DNA from: Hyaloperonospora brassicae
Lineage: Eukaryota > Oomycota > Peronosporomycetes > Peronosporales > Peronosporaceae
Direction: 5' to 3'
DNA: 64,000 nucleotides
Assembly (NCBI GenBank): GCA_947650285.1
Contig: CANTFL010001207.1
Location: 124,001 to 188,000, forward strand
The stretch's first letter is position 1; every line of letters begins with the position of its first letter. Made by a program: the position numbers and the translations under genes. This document shows positions 10,211 through 22,487 of this stretch, in pieces. Under the pieces are notes generated by a model that made no database searches, was not told the origin of the DNA, and saw only the letters and a list, made by a program, of their open reading frames with translations.

Positions 10211-11995
10211 GGATCCGTGTTTTTGTACCCTCATTCATGTGTGAATAAAAGATCGACTCATATGCTTTCTGTGAAAACGTCTGTTGTGTGTGGGGTCGAA
10301 GATCGACTGGACGACAGTTTGTCGATGAGTGAATCAAGTGACTAATCGACTGTGATGTTCAGAATTGTGACACACATAACACACGTGGACATCAGGTTTC
10401 GGTACAAATCGAAATCGCTCTCTCGTGGTCGAATGTCTAGAAAACACAACGGAATATCACCGACTAGAGTCAAACATCGACAAGACGATGAGCACCTTGC
10501 GGAAGACATGCCACGTACGACTTTAGGCATCTGCTGCAGTCTGTCGTCACGCGCATTGCATCGACAAAAGCACTTGTCGCCGGAGTTCACATCTTCGCCA
10601 CATAAAGCTGGACATGGGCGACGACGACACGATGATCAGTGTGTGCGATCGCCCGATACGACTGTCGGTTCCTACAGCTCTATCACGATTCGGCTGTACA
10701 CACGTGTCATTCATTGCACGCACTGCATGCAATAACCCTCGCAATCGATCGATCGTCCCGCTCTCCTCTACGGCGATTCTCGTGCCCTCCATCTATGCGC
10801 TCCCTCCTCGTTGACTTGTAACGAACGCACTTTCTCAGATACCATCGCACTCTTACTCGAAGCATACGACAACGTGTCGCACCAACGGCTGGCGCCGCAA
10901 CGATTGCCCACGAAGTCTCCCGAGTTCGTTTGCTCAATGGAAAACGGCACGTACGACGTCATTTGTACATGTCTATGATACAAAGAGCCGACGGACCTCA
11001 TCCAGCACATCCATTCGTTCATCTCGACAGGAAGATGCTGCAACGATAAAGCCGGATGACATTCGTGTCTTCTCTGCATGAGCACGACGGCAGTGGGGGG
11101 TAAGGGCGGGAAGGTGGCTGATGACTAGTGTCTACGAATCGCATCTGCAGTGTGCCGCAAACAAATTCGATCGTGTTCCGAGCTGATGCTTGCGATAAAC
11201 TTGCGACAACATGAGATCGAGAGACGAAGGTCGAGCGATCGACCACTACGCATACGCGATACGCTAGCGAGTGGACACCAGACAGAATTTTTGCGATGAA
11301 ATGGGCAGGCGTAGCAGGTACTGTAAGCAGAGCCCGACATCACGTGCACGACCGACGATCAAAAGTCGTTACCTTGAAAAGTGTGCTTGTCTGTATGGGC
11401 ACTACCGTCATATCCAAGTAAGTAGCAATCACCAGAACCTTTGTCGACAGCAGCATCTTGGCAGCAACATGTAACACGATATGGCCACTGGTAATGTACA
11501 ACCTTTTGCATCGACGACGCGGCCGTCGTCAAAGTGGCTGCTCTGAGCACTTGGGCACGCTGGAAGATGATGATGATGTGTGTGCTCGGATAGTCATCGG
11601 TCCGAAAAGGATCGGATGTTTTTCAACGACGTGGACAGCGCTCACGGACTGCTTCCTGTTCACATTTCTGACGCTTTATCACGCACATGGTGCGAAGAAG
11701 TGCCCCATGCGTCTTCAGGTGACAAGCTACAAACGCATGCGCTGTAAATGACAGCTCACATGTTGCTGTTAACTGTGAGATGAAAGCGACATTTGCTTTG
11801 TGATGATGGTGTGTAGTGTTTAGGCCTTCGTGAACATGTTAAGACGCCTGTCACGACTTGAGGTTGTGTCGGACAAGTTTTAGCGCGTGATGCTTTGACA
11901 ACGGACACGAGCAGCGAATTAGTCACGAGATACCAGCGATTTAGTAGTATCTGCAGTCGCTGAGTCCTAATAAGCATCTCAGCGGAACTAAAACA
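10211..11995. other. Intergenic stretch without a recognisable gene
   Basis: Apart from the AATAAA near 10243, I find no conserved protein, repeat or RNA gene. Open frames are short, appear on both strands and show no family motif. Confidence 0.5.
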
Positions 11996-12842
11996 ATGGA
12001 GCAAGTCGGCAGCGAACGAGTCGTTCTTGGCACAGTGACGCGCGCGTATCGATTGCAGTCACTGCATAGTGATACGTCTCGCAGCACCGCAGCCTCGGAC
12101 ACGTTTGGTCCCGGCGCCGGGCCATGCGGACAGGACGCGTCGCACGTGATGGCAGTCGTTGTAGAGAACCATATCCTTTTGATGATGATCATGATTGAAT
12201 GTTCTGTCTTATATGAGACTACGACGAGTTACCACTGTCTTATATGAGACTGTGGCAAGATGTTCCTGTCTTATATAAGAGCCGCCTCGATTGATGTGTC
12301 ATGTATGCGGGTGATATTCAAAGTTGTCCTTAACCTTTTGTCTTGATTGATCACGCACGACATTCAGGACATGCCTTGTCTTTTTCTACGACAAATGGGC
12401 GACCAAGATGCAGTTCCTGAAGCATCATGCAAGTGTCAAAGCGAAGTTCCCTTCGGACACGAAGAAAAAGACGAAGTAGCATGAGGGACGAGCGCAACAA
12501 TACTTAATCCGCTGTGTTGTTGTTGTTTTCTTCCTGACGTGTGCAGTACAAGGTGCAAATTCGTGGACGCGGACTGGTAATGTTGGAGTGGGAAGCTGGC
12601 GTGGAGACGGAAGAGCGTGTCCAGTGCCTCGTGGTTGCAGAAAAACACGTGTTGAAAATGACACTGGACCGACGACCGCAGCTGTTTACGTTTCCACATC
12701 GGCTGGACGTTGAAGTGACGTATGAAGAACCTCAACGTCTGCCCCGTTCGGATCAGCTGCGGTATCGCTCGCCTCAGACGATAGCCACTCGAGACTTGCA
12801 CACGGGTTTGTCAATCGACACTCGGGATGCAAAGTCAAGTTA
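11996..12842 (+). CDS. Candidate multi-exon gene of unknown function
   Basis: I do not recognise this gene. Three pieces look coding. The first starts at ATG 11996 (MEQVGSERVVLGTV). The second is an exon of about 110 bases that follows a CATTCAG acceptor near 12365 and ends before GTAGCATG at about 12475. The third is an exon from about 12547 to the TAA at 12842, after a GTGCAG acceptor. The last two join in phase to give a short acidic linker followed by KVQIRGRGLVMLEWEAG, about 98 residues that look like a beta-rich domain. How the first piece joins the second is unclear, because three imperfect copies of TGTCTTATATGAGAC lie between them. It could be a separate small gene upstream of POT1 or a decayed one. 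Confidence 0.35.
12204..12282 (+). repeat. Three imperfect copies of a 15-base TGTCTTATATGAGAC unit
   Basis: Copies begin near 12204, 12235 and 12266, a spacing of about 31 bases. The third reads TGTCTTATATAAGAG. Each contains a near-palindromic CTTATATAAG core. The function is unknown. Confidence 0.7.
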
Positions 12843-12993
12843 AAGTGGCTGACGTGATGCGGTTGTGATACAGGAACACCCGCAGAGCAGACTCGGACTC
12901 AAACAGTGCAGGCATTACCGGAAAAGGCAGGTGTCAGAGGCGCGTTTCCAACTAGCGATTTACGGGATCATGTATTTCGTGTACAATGAATAG

Positions 12994-14908
12994 ACATTCA
13001 ACCGTGGAAAACGCACGCTTGACAAAGCCAAGGCAACATCGCCAGCGTACCGGTACACATCCTTGGCTGAGTTGGTATCTGGGTACGCTGACATCTACGG
13101 CGTTGTCGCGAACGTGACACTTCCCAAGAAAACCAGCGGACGCGATTTCGTCGTGAGTAGCTGTGTTTGGCGATTCGATGAATGGCTACGCTGCTGTGTG
13201 GATGTCATGTGTTGAAGTATCGCCACTGACTCTAGCTTCACCCTCGCGCAGATGACTATAAGCGTGATGGACGAGAGTTGTCCTACACGCGCTCAAGCTA
13301 TCCAGATCAATGTCTTCTGGCCCACAATTGCGCAGATGCCTAAAATTAAGGTAAGCCACCACCGCGCATACATCTCGGGTCGTTGTAGATGACAACGTCC
13401 TTTGGATTCTTTGTCATAGTATGTCGGAGACATCATTCGTTTCCACAAGGTCAAGATTCAAGAGTATCAGGGCAATATCCAAGGTCTCAGCGTGTGAGTA
13501 CACCGCTGTTGTTGGTAACAGGTTTGACAAAATCCGTCTGCGGCAATGGGCACTCACATTGCACCATTGATCCTGCAGACCACGCGCGACTCGATATCTT
13601 GTTCTCCGAGAGACCGATGACCGAAAACTCGAGCAGCTCACTTGCTCGGAGACATGGACCTTTGAGCCTTCTGACGAAGAGCGTACCCGCCAACTGATGT
13701 AAGTTCATTGTGAAGCTGCCTTTCGCATTGTTCAGAGATACTGTGGAGCTTTGTTCACCTGCGATGTTGCGATCAAAGACAATGGGCCAAGAAGGTGTTA
13801 GCCAAGGACGTCTCGTTGCCTCCAGGATGTCCACAGGCACCGAAGCTCCTCACCGAGCTGAAAGTCGCAGAAGACTTTATCGACCTGGTTGTGCGCGTGT
13901 TGCACCTGGATGACACGACGGAGCCGACTCGACTCATTGTGTGGGACGGTTCAGGCAACGTAGCCGAGTCAGACTCAACTCTAGTGCGTGCGTTGCGGGA
14001 CAACGGCACTGCTGTGCCAGCCAGCGGCATCTTGAAGGAAGTGATCATGTCGTCTTGCTGGTCTGTCCTGCGTGATATCGGGTTCGACGACGGAATGCTC
14101 ACACACTGGTGTCGTTTCCGCAATCTAGCGGTGGGAATCGACGAACCCATTCCCGGGGCTGCTACCACGACGAGGTCAAGAGAGGTCCTGCGGTTTCGCG
14201 AGGTGACGTCATTTGTGCTGATGCCTGAGTTCATGCCTGACGTCCAGTACCGTCTTTCGCTAGTCGATAAGGCTGAAACGAAAGCAGGCGGTTGTCGATC
14301 TCGTGTGCTTGCCCCTCGTGAGCGACGTCTCTCCAGTGAACGTCAAAGCTTTGCAACAGATAGTCCAGTTGAAGTTACCACGGTGATCCCTGATTATGTC
14401 CACAGGAACGTTCCGGCGACTCCGGTGCGAGAGATCATCAGCTCGCCACACACTCCGCGGAAGTTTCATTGCTGTGCTCGTGCTCGCAGTATGTGGCCAT
14501 CTGCTATCGACAAGATCTGCAAACCAAAGCCTGGCAAGAACAACGGGTTCATTTATTCGTTCGCTCTGACGATCCAAGAAGGACACGATACCCTGAACGT
14601 AATCGTGTATGGCACGGACGCGGTGAGTAAACGGCCCCATTCATTAGCAAAGCAGAACCTACGTGGCTAATCATTTCTTGTCACAGGAATACTTCTTGCA
14701 CGGCATTCCCCCGTGCGATCTCAGCAAAAGCACCAGCTCCAAGACATTGTTGAAAAAGCGTATGGCTGCGCTACTGCAGACTCCCAACGCCTTCCATTGG
14801 TGCATCAAGTCATACTCCGTATCGTTGCCACCTGACACGAACCATCCTCTCGGTCCAACAACCGCAGTTCGGTATCGCTTGTTTAACACATTGCTGCAAT
14901 GCTTGTAA
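12994..14908 (+). CDS. POT1: Protection of telomeres protein 1 (shelterin OB-fold protein)
   Basis: POT1 binds the single-stranded G-rich telomere overhang and controls end protection and telomerase access. Exons that fit in phase are: up to 13152, 13252-13350, 13420-13493, 13579-13698, 13779-14622 and 14687-14908. The first OB fold contains YTSLAELVSGYADIYGVV, FWPTIAQMPKIK and YVGDIIRFHKVKIQEYQG, which align with human POT1 OB1. The second follows after QWAKKVLAKDV, with LTELKVAEDFIDLVVRVLHLD and VWDGSGN. The last exon gives HWCIKSYSVSL and RYRLFNTLL, like the human C-terminal OB/Holliday-junction-like region. The total is about 500 residues. The N-terminal start is unresolved: the frame has no ATG after the stop at 12991, so an upstream exon is needed. 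The terminal TAA lies inside a GTAAGT donor-like sequence. The zinc-knuckle part of the C-terminus appears reduced. Confidence 0.85.
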
Positions 14909-15032
14909 GTCATGTATGATGGATAGCTGGCGGTGTTATCGACACAACTGTCCCAATTCTGTCAAGGAGAAAGCATGATTGCGGATGCATTATCGTAAGA
15001 CGAAACCAACGAACAAGCAGTTGCCACTTCTA

Positions 15033-17344
15033 TCACGGAGACCCAAGACTCGAAGCGGAAATGCTGTCAGCAGGGTTGCTCTGCATACCCTCCAGATCCA
15101 GTTCGCCCATTCGACCTTGCTGGTGAAGCTAACAACAAAAGATGTGAGAACGCTGATCGAGCCGCCACCACAATCGAAGTCAACAAACGGTCATACCTTT
15201 TCCAGCCAGTAAAACTCGTTGTCCTGAGGCACGTAGCCGCTCATACGGTCGCCACCCATCGCGTTCTGAATGGCCTGAGACTGCATAAGCTGCTGCGACA
15301 TTGACAGTGTGTGGCTACTGTACATCATGGTGTCACCCATCCGCATCGACTTCTCCATTTCTTCCTCCCTCAGCTTCCCCAAGCGATGCATGAGCGCTTC
15401 GCCTTCGCGAGCACCAACCCACTTCGGGTGGTTCTGCTTGAAGTTGATGAACGAACTCTCCATCTTAGCATCGTTGCCATATTCTTTGAAGTCGAATTCT
15501 GCGAATCGGCACACAGCTCTGGTACTAGGGTGCACAAGAGAGTGCGACCGCAAGAACAGCAAGATCTCGCGAGCAAGCCGGGGCAGCGACACACACAAGA
15601 TGTACGGAGCCAACAAAACGGAGAGACACTCTTCAGCAAAGAGTACGGCCTTGAACGGGAAAAGCACCGTGAACGCATCTCGCACCTCGAACGAGTGACA
15701 CTTGCCTCTCCACTCCTTTGGAAAGTAGTGTGTCTCTGCAGAAACTTGCATCATTGCTTCTTCGCAGTCACCGTTGACCAAAAAGGGCGAAGTAGAAGAC
15801 GTGAACGATCGTGACAGCGCAAAGACGCCCGCTGAGATTGTCAGGTACCACAACAGCTCGTGGCCAAAGAGCGTCGTCTGCAGTAGCACAGATTCTTCCA
15901 AGAGACTTACGAGAACGAGAACAGCCATGATCGAGCTTGCGCAAAAGGAGATGCCGCCCGCAATAATGGCCAACGAACCGGTCGGGAACATGCCCAAGTA
16001 ACGGTCCGCCAGCGCATACGAGCGTGCCATACGTGCATCGAGAACATGCGGGAGTTCATTGTACTCTCGAAACCGCCAGATCGCATACGCCGACCAGCGA
16101 CGTGTGCCAAAGTAGTATACACGGTTTGTCTGCCACTCTTGAGCCGCCAAGAAGAAAAAACGCGAAAGGCGGTACAGCAAGATGAAGGGCGCCAGCACAA
16201 AGTTGAGCACGCCTGCAATGACAAAGCGCTTCTTGAGCATCTCCACGTTGTGGATCACTGACGGAGCCAAGTTTAGCTCGGCGTCAAACATGTGATCGAG
16301 CAAACAAATGTTCAGATTGGCCTCCATGTTTCTTGAGCACATAATATGTGACGTCGACAGAAACTGCAGCGACGTGGGCAGCAAGTTCTTGCTTTCGAAA
16401 AGCGAGTGGTTCATAATCGCGATGAGGTAGTTGTCTCGCCGCATGATCCGTCTTGCAAAGTCGTGTGGTGACGACAATAGCGCCGGGTCAATCTGCAGCT
16501 TGTACGAAGAGAGCTGTCGCATGTTCACAGGATCGTTCGCACCCTTAACCAGATACAGCACTTTCGTCACCACTTCGTCCCACGCGATAGTCTGCACTTG
16601 TCGCTCATCAATACACAGCCGCTCTTTGTAGAACGCCTCCATGTCTCTCGTGTCTCTCAGCGTTCCAACGAGCTGGAAAAGTCGCGAAACCCAGTACAAG
16701 AGGAACATGGCAAAGTAAAACGCCCCGATGAATCCGAGTGGACCGTTGTTGTCCGCGCGACACGAAACGTAATGCTCCATGTCCTGCGCACACCCTCGTT
16801 GTTCTGGGTGTCGATGGCATTCCAGCAACGGTTTCCACTGCACACAACTGAGCAAGAAACTCGAGAGCACGACACTCAATAGTCCTGTCGTCAGGCTCAC
16901 GAGCTCTACCACGACAATGCTCCAAAAGCCCTTGTGGTAGTAGTAATTGTACAACGTAATGAGAAACGCGTCGAGATTCGCCACGCGGCCGTAGCGATCG
17001 GGCACGGGCGACACTCGACTGCTACCCCCAGCAGCAGCAGAAGCTTCTCCTCGACCAGCAGCTCGACGTTGGCCGCCTGGCAGCATCGCCTTGACATTGT
17101 CCAGGACTTCGCGGAAGAGCGTCGAGATGGCCGGCAGGTGCACGTTGACACGCAGCGACGGAAGCGGCGCGGCCGCTGGCGACGAGTCACTTGGATGAGC
17201 ACCTGAGACAGGAACCTGGTGACTGGATAAGCGGAACGGAAGCGACCGGTCGTCGTCTTTGAGCTCGTTCCAGAGCAATTCGTCTTCTTCTTCCACGTCT
17301 CGGGGACAGTGGTCCTCGTTATCAGCCAGTAGCGACTCGTCCAT
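15033..17344 (-). CDS. ATG9: Autophagy-related protein 9, lipid scramblase
   Basis: ATG9 is the multispanning scramblase of small Golgi/endosome-derived vesicles that seed the autophagosome. There are two exons: 17344 to about 15197 (716 codons) and about 15128-15033 (31 codons plus TGA), joined in phase 0 across an intron with GTATGA and GTTAG borders. Residue landmarks of the family are ARRIMRRDNYLIAIMN and LNICLLDHMFDAELNL in the conserved core, DMEAFYKERLCI, and YTVLFPFKAVLFAEE-like membrane segments. The N-terminal 100 residues are acidic and disordered; the C-terminus after PKWVGA is Met/Ser-rich. The length of about 747 residues is within the family range. The downstream exon is easily missed, because the first exon would otherwise end at a stop right after the donor. 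Border positions may be off by one base. Confidence 0.93.
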
Positions 17345-18324
17345 GACGAACCAGGAGACAATACGGGTATGGATGGAAAGCGGAGGAGCTGGAGTACAAG
17401 GTGCACGGGTCAGTGGGAAAAACGAGACAGCAGGGACGTGCGGGGACGGGAGAAGAAGACGACAGATCGCGACGACGGACCGACGATTTGTTTTTTTCTC
17501 GCGCTCGCGGAGAATCGTAGCGCACTTATCGAACGTGCATGCGAACTTATCCGAAGTGCGGACTTACTGGAGATAGCGCCGAATGACACGACAGCCTTTT
17601 TTACGACCATCTTTTGTTTTTACTCAACGAAAACGTGTCTTCCGGATAAATAAAATGTCCTTATTTGTTGTGCCACCCTGTATTGACTGCGTGTCATCAA
17701 CAACAAATCGAACCCTCGTCCTGCCGCCAGCAACTCTGCCTGCAGCTTTCCACGAACCAATCCAAGCAGCTCTGGTATAAAAGTATCGCTACAATAGTGA
17801 CCCCTCTTGGTCGCATAATAACACACACACATCTAGCGATCGGTGTTGTGACAACATATGCCTTCGCCTTCGATACCGCTTTCCTCGACAGCATCAGCTG
17901 CGTCGTCACGTTTTGCTCGATGCTCGGCTGCATCACCTTCGACGTTCGACCCATCGAACTTCCTGACAGCGTCACTTCCGCCAACAATCGCAAGCGACAT
18001 GCCCTCCCTCGATACGACGCTTCGACGACCATAGCACCAGACCAACAGTGCTTTCTTCAGCGCCCAGGAAGTCACGTTACCATCCCGTACGTCGTGCGAT
18101 GCTCCTACGCTGAACGAGGATCTGGTCCCTGATGGCCGCATTTCGTCGCTGCAACAACCAGAGATCTGATCAGAGGTAGAGTCCAGGCCAACATGTCCGG
18201 ATGAAATGGTGGCATTGCCCAGACCGTTTGCCGATTCGCCAGAGACGTCCACTATACAACGAGAGATCGCAACGTCATCACCGCTGTCGTTTGGCACGCA
18301 CGAACCCATGACAGCGACGCTCAA
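17345..18324. other. Intergenic region between ATG9 and INTS6
   Basis: This interval contains the ATG9 5' flank and the INTS6 3' flank. A minus-strand open frame from about 18309 (MGSCVPNDSGDD) to 17833, about 158 residues, continues in the frame of INTS6 directly after its TAA. It is Ser/Gly/Asp-rich and I recognise no domain, so it is not called as a gene. Confidence 0.4.
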
Positions 18325-21013
18325 TTACGCTGCTTCATTCTTGGAGTCATCGGGTATTGACGCTTGAGCTTTTGACTTGGTCACTTCATCGAGCAAATCA
18401 GTCAGCTGCTGCTCGAGCGTTTTCTGACGGAACTGTTTCGAATGCCAAATTGCTTGCTCGATGTACGTCTTCACTGCCGTTGGTCCGCCCTTCATCGAGC
18501 GCAAACCACTCACAATAAAATCCTTTTCCTGTACAAACGAGACAGAAACACGAGACTAAGTAAAGCGGAGCGACGAGCGAGTTGCTTGCAACAGACAGTC
18601 GTACCTGTTGCGTGGTCGAACGAGCCTTGATGAGACGGATGACGGTGCTCCATGACTCCCAATTCTCTGCCAACACACCATAGACCAGTCGAACAAAGCT
18701 GCTGTTCTTCTCATCCTCGACAAAGTCGCCGTCGTGGAGAGGGATGCCCAGCATCTGAGCTGCCTCGGCCTTCACAGAGTAGTTTGATCCCCCCGAGCTG
18801 TCGGTCATCACCGAGTCACCGCCGTCACTCCGGCCCGGCGACGACACTGTCGACGAAGTGCTCGAAACAGGAGAGCTCGGCGAGTGAGAAGGCGAGCCCG
18901 GCGACGAGTTAAACGACGGCGAGCCGTGCATGCGGTGGGAGCGTTTCGAGTGCTTTTTGTCCCGTTTCAGCTGAGAAGATCGCTTGCGCGTACGCTGGCG
19001 CTTTGACGGATGGCCTCCGAGTGTCGCTGCTTCGTCTGCAGCTTCGTTTTGGTACACGTTGCTCGCCTTGGACGAGCTCTTTTTGTACGGGTTGCCAAGA
19101 TTGAACGACAATTGGCGCCGCCGCAGCCCCGTTGGGGTATCCTCGTCCGGCTCAGCTTCCGCGAGAGGATTGCGAAGTGCCTCTTTCTTGATCAGTCGCG
19201 CTTCATAGTCGCTCATAACATCAATGGGCTGGCGATGCTTTTCATCCTCCTCTGCCGCACGCCAACCGGGCGCGAGCTTTAGTGGCGCCTTTGCATCCGT
19301 TGCGCGTGGCAGAGCGATCTGAAACTGGCGCTTAGACGACTTCTCGAAGAAAAGCGCTTTGCTTTTCTGATAGGCAGCACGCAGTTCTTGGAGCGACATG
19401 TTTGCAATAGCGTCCAGATTTGCGTCAGTTTGGCTCGTCCCGCCAAAGTCTTTGCAAGCAACAGGCGACGCAGATTGAGACGATTCGGCGATGCCACTGC
19501 TGCGCGAACCTGACGCAGCGTTGGCAAGGTCGCTTCGATTCCCCCGCGAGAATAGTTTGTTGTTGCTATCACTCTCTGCTATCGCTTGTTCTCGCAGGCG
19601 ATTCAGGAAACTCGAAATCTGGTAGCTCCGCCCTGAATCCTGGACCTCTGGCACCATATCATGCAAGTTGTACTTGCGCAATGCCTTCTTCAGCGGAGCG
19701 TAGTAGTAGATCGGGCATCCATTCAAGTACGACGAGAACGACTCGCGCCACGACGATGGCATGGCCTTGGCTTGGAACATCCATGTGCTCGACGCGGAGT
19801 TGATGTTCTGTCCGCTCGCTTGGTACACCCGGGCAACTTCCACAAGGAGCGAAAAGAGCTTGGGGAAGTTGTACGGCAGCAGCACGAGCACTGCATTCAG
19901 AGACGGGGTCCCAAGGCTCGAGCTCGGAGCACGAAGGATGCCAATCGGGTCTCCAAGTCGTCCGTCACCTTTGCTACCTTGGACATACACCAGCCATCGC
20001 TGCCCGCGACTCGGAGTCGGACTAATCGACGTCTCGAGCATGTAGCTGTCTGCCGGGAACTTGAGCGTATCGAGCAACATGTGACTCGTTGCTGCCTCGA
20101 TCGCATTCTCTACCGTTCTGGCATACACGAGCGTCGGATGTGCTTCGCGCGTCGGCAGCGCGGCCGTGTTCCGGTCGAGCCAAAACGCTTCTGCAATGGG
20201 CCAGCAAAAGTCCTTGGCGCTCGGCAGCGGTGCCACAATGTTCCTCGTCGTGGGACACTCGGCCTCGCCGTCAGCAGCTTCGCACTTGAACTTGACCACG
20301 GCCCCAGCCTTGAGCTTCAAAATGATCTGGTCAATGCTCTGCTCCACGGCGGACTTTGACGTCGGCAGGTACAGCATGCCGCCCGTGGCTTCACTGAGGG
20401 CCATCAAGTCGACCGGCACCGTCGGCTGTCCTTTCATCGTGGCCGAGAGCTTGAGCGCGACGGTGAACAGCCGCTGGTCCCACCGAAAAGGCTCGAGCGT
20501 GAGATCGGCGCCCACGGCGTGCGACGGCGCGAGCACGAGCGCGTCTTGCACCAGTCCGTCGGCGTCCGACAGCCTCGTGGCGTCCGTGAGGAGCACGCAC
20601 ACGGACACGTTCGTGTTCCACGGCGTGCGGCCCAGCGCGTAGCTGTCCCAGTTGAACTGCAGGCGGATTTGGTTCATGAGGTCGAACGCGTGCTGCAGTG
20701 CTGCGCCCACGTCGCTCAGGTCCACGGCCCGCAGGTTCTTGAGCTCGCGCAGGAACACGTCTTTGTTCGTGGACTGGTCCCAGCCCACGCGCACGCGGCC
20801 GCGGTAGTCGGCGCTTGACTTGCTCTTGGTATACCGGTGCTCGCGGCTGCCCGTCGAGAGCAGCATAAAGTGGTGCTGGTACCGCCGACTCGGGTCGCGC
20901 ACGCGCTTGACGAAGCGCTCGACGGCCGACTTGGCGTAGTCCAACAGCGTCATACCGGAGCTCGTGCTCTGGTTCATGGACGCGCTCGTGTCGAGGACGA
21001 ACGTCACGAGCAT
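18325..21013 (-). CDS. INTS6: Integrator complex subunit 6 (DICE1/INTS6 family)
   Basis: INTS6 belongs to the Integrator complex that cleaves nascent RNAs at snRNA and paused protein-coding genes, and it helps recruit PP2A. There are two exons: 21013-18605 (803 codons) and 18528-18325 (67 codons plus TAA), joined in phase 0 across a GTACGA...TACAG intron. The start at 21013 is chosen because MLVTFVLDTSASMNQ aligns with the human N-terminus; it opens a von Willebrand A domain with an intact MIDAS DTSAS. Further landmarks are ELKNLRAVDLSDVGAALQHAFDLMN, VLLTDATRLSD and EPFRWDQRLF. The middle is Ser/Arg-rich with basic KRQRTRKRSS clusters at about residues 660-700. The short last exon matches the INTS6/SAGE1 C-terminal helical domain, with KTYIEQAIWHSKQFRQKTLE. 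The in-frame extension upstream of 21013 is non-conserved leader. Confidence 0.93.
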
Positions 21014-21266
21014 CTGTAGGCGATGCCCGCGGACGGGAGGAAGAGGAGGACGAAAAAGCTGGATAAAAGGCTCGGGAGGAAGCGAGCGCGTTTGTTTCCG
21101 GATAGAAATAGCGTGAAGACTGGATAGAAATAGCGACCGCGACGGGGTATATATATTGCGCCGTGCCAGTAAGTACGTACGAAAGTCATTGTTTTTTCTT
21201 TTCACACGTGTGTGTGTGTGTGGGTGTGTGGGTGTGTAATCAGATAAACACAACGAGCCGACCAGT

Positions 21267-21863
21267 TCACGAGCGACACTTGCGCTTCTTGAGCGCGCGC
21301 GCGATGACGGCCGGCGCCGCAACGGTCTCAGTGTTGCGGGCTTTCCACTGCACAAAGGCCGCGGCGTCGCGACTGCCGGCCTCGAAGAGCTTCGCCTCGT
21401 CGCGCGTGAGCTTCCGCGTGAACTCGGTCGTGTCCTCGGTCAACGTGCTGCTGCTCGTGGCGTTGTTGAGGATCGCGGCGTAGCGCTCGCCGCCGAAACA
21501 GAGCCGCAGGATCGCGTCGACTTGGCGCTGCTCGTCCGCACGGACGCACGGCAGCAGTGAGCTGCCCACTGTGAGCACGTAGGCGGAACACTCGCGCAGG
21601 TTGATTGACGACGGACCGGCCTGGAGCATGCGGCGGAAGCGTTTGGTCAGGAAGTGCGGCGGCTCGAGCGTCACGTCGCCGCGTCGGGCCAACGTCGTCG
21701 CGAGCCACAGCGGCAGCTCCACGACAGCGCCTCTCGGCAGGTCCGTCTGGTTGCAACTAGCGTCGAGGTAGCCGCAGTCGAGGACGTCCGTCTCGAACGT
21801 ACATTTGATGCGCTCGTCGCCGGCCAAAATGTCGTCAATGTCCACGTACGGCGCGCTGCTCAT
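21267..21863 (-). CDS. GINS3: GINS complex subunit PSF3
   Basis: This 198-residue, single-exon gene encodes PSF3. GINS (SLD5, PSF1-3) joins CDC45 and MCM2-7 to form the CMG replicative helicase. Family features are the N-terminal YVDIDDILAGDERIKCTF, then ELPLWLATTLARRGDVTLEPP followed by a basic FLTKRFRRML, then a helical A domain. The length is close to human PSF3 (216). The C-terminus ends in a basic KKRKCRS tail that could act as a nuclear signal. The gene lies in the same direction as INTS6, whose start is 254 bases downstream; that gap carries a GT-rich run at about 21208-21236. Confidence 0.93.
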   Translation of the reverse strand: MSSAPYVDIDDILAGDERIKCTFETDVLDCGYLDASCNQTDLPRGAVVELPLWLATTLARRGDVTLEPPHFLTKRFRRMLQAGPSSINLRECSAYVLTVGSSLLPCVRADEQRQVDAILRLCFGGERYAAILNNATSSSTLTEDTTEFTRKLTRDEAKLFEAGSRDAAAFVQWKARNTETVAAPAVIARALKKRKCRS

Positions 21864-22487
21864 GAGAGAGGCGGTATCCGCTTTTGTGTGGTGGGGCTCT
21901 GAATAAATTACGCGGTGCGGTCGTCTGGTAGGGAAAACAGACGAGCGGCTTTTTCATTTCTATCGTCAGCTTTACGACAGCGCGCGGGACACTGTCACGT
22001 GAAAGGTCCGACGCTGCGTGAACACGGACGGTATTGACACACCGTCGTTTCTACAAGCAGGATAAGAGCTGGGACTCTGTCCGACGTCGGGTTCCGACCC
22101 AGGTTCTGCTGAGTCGACCATCTGGCTGCAGCGAGTATTTCTGCTTTTTATCCTGCCTTTTATAGCATATCAACACACGATCTGTGTCTGCAGATGCGCA
22201 AGTCACGTGGGCACCAACGGTCGCTATAGACTGCGACAGCACGACGTGAGCACGGGACGCGAGCGATGTGTGCAACAAACACACAGCGCGTCGTCGGTGG
22301 CGATGACTTGTTCCAAGCCGGAACGTGGATCAACGACGACGACGACGACGACGAGCGGCCGCCCTGAAGCGTTTCATTCGAACACAGACGTATTCGCCAC
22401 AGACTGTGGCGAGCGCTCGTACCAGTCAGTACACGAAAGGCACAGCGCCCCACGGCCAACCACGAGGTCAACAGGAAACCGATCGCG
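21864..22487. other. Intergenic region with a CGA microsatellite
   Basis: This is the flank between the PSF3 start and the SNF2-family stop. A (CGA)n run of about eight units lies at 22333-22356. No gene is seen. Confidence 0.5.

Noticed and set aside
10211..11995. Possible RxLR-type effector in the intergenic frames
   Set aside because: No frame with a signal peptide followed by an RxLR or LxLFLAK motif was seen.
13795..14670. Taking the 291-codon frame alone as a gene
   Set aside because: It opens with GTG and ends inside an intron; flanking exons show it is the middle of POT1.
19661..20359. 232-codon antisense frame inside INTS6
   Set aside because: Overlaps the conserved part of INTS6 on the other strand and shows only composition-driven sequence.
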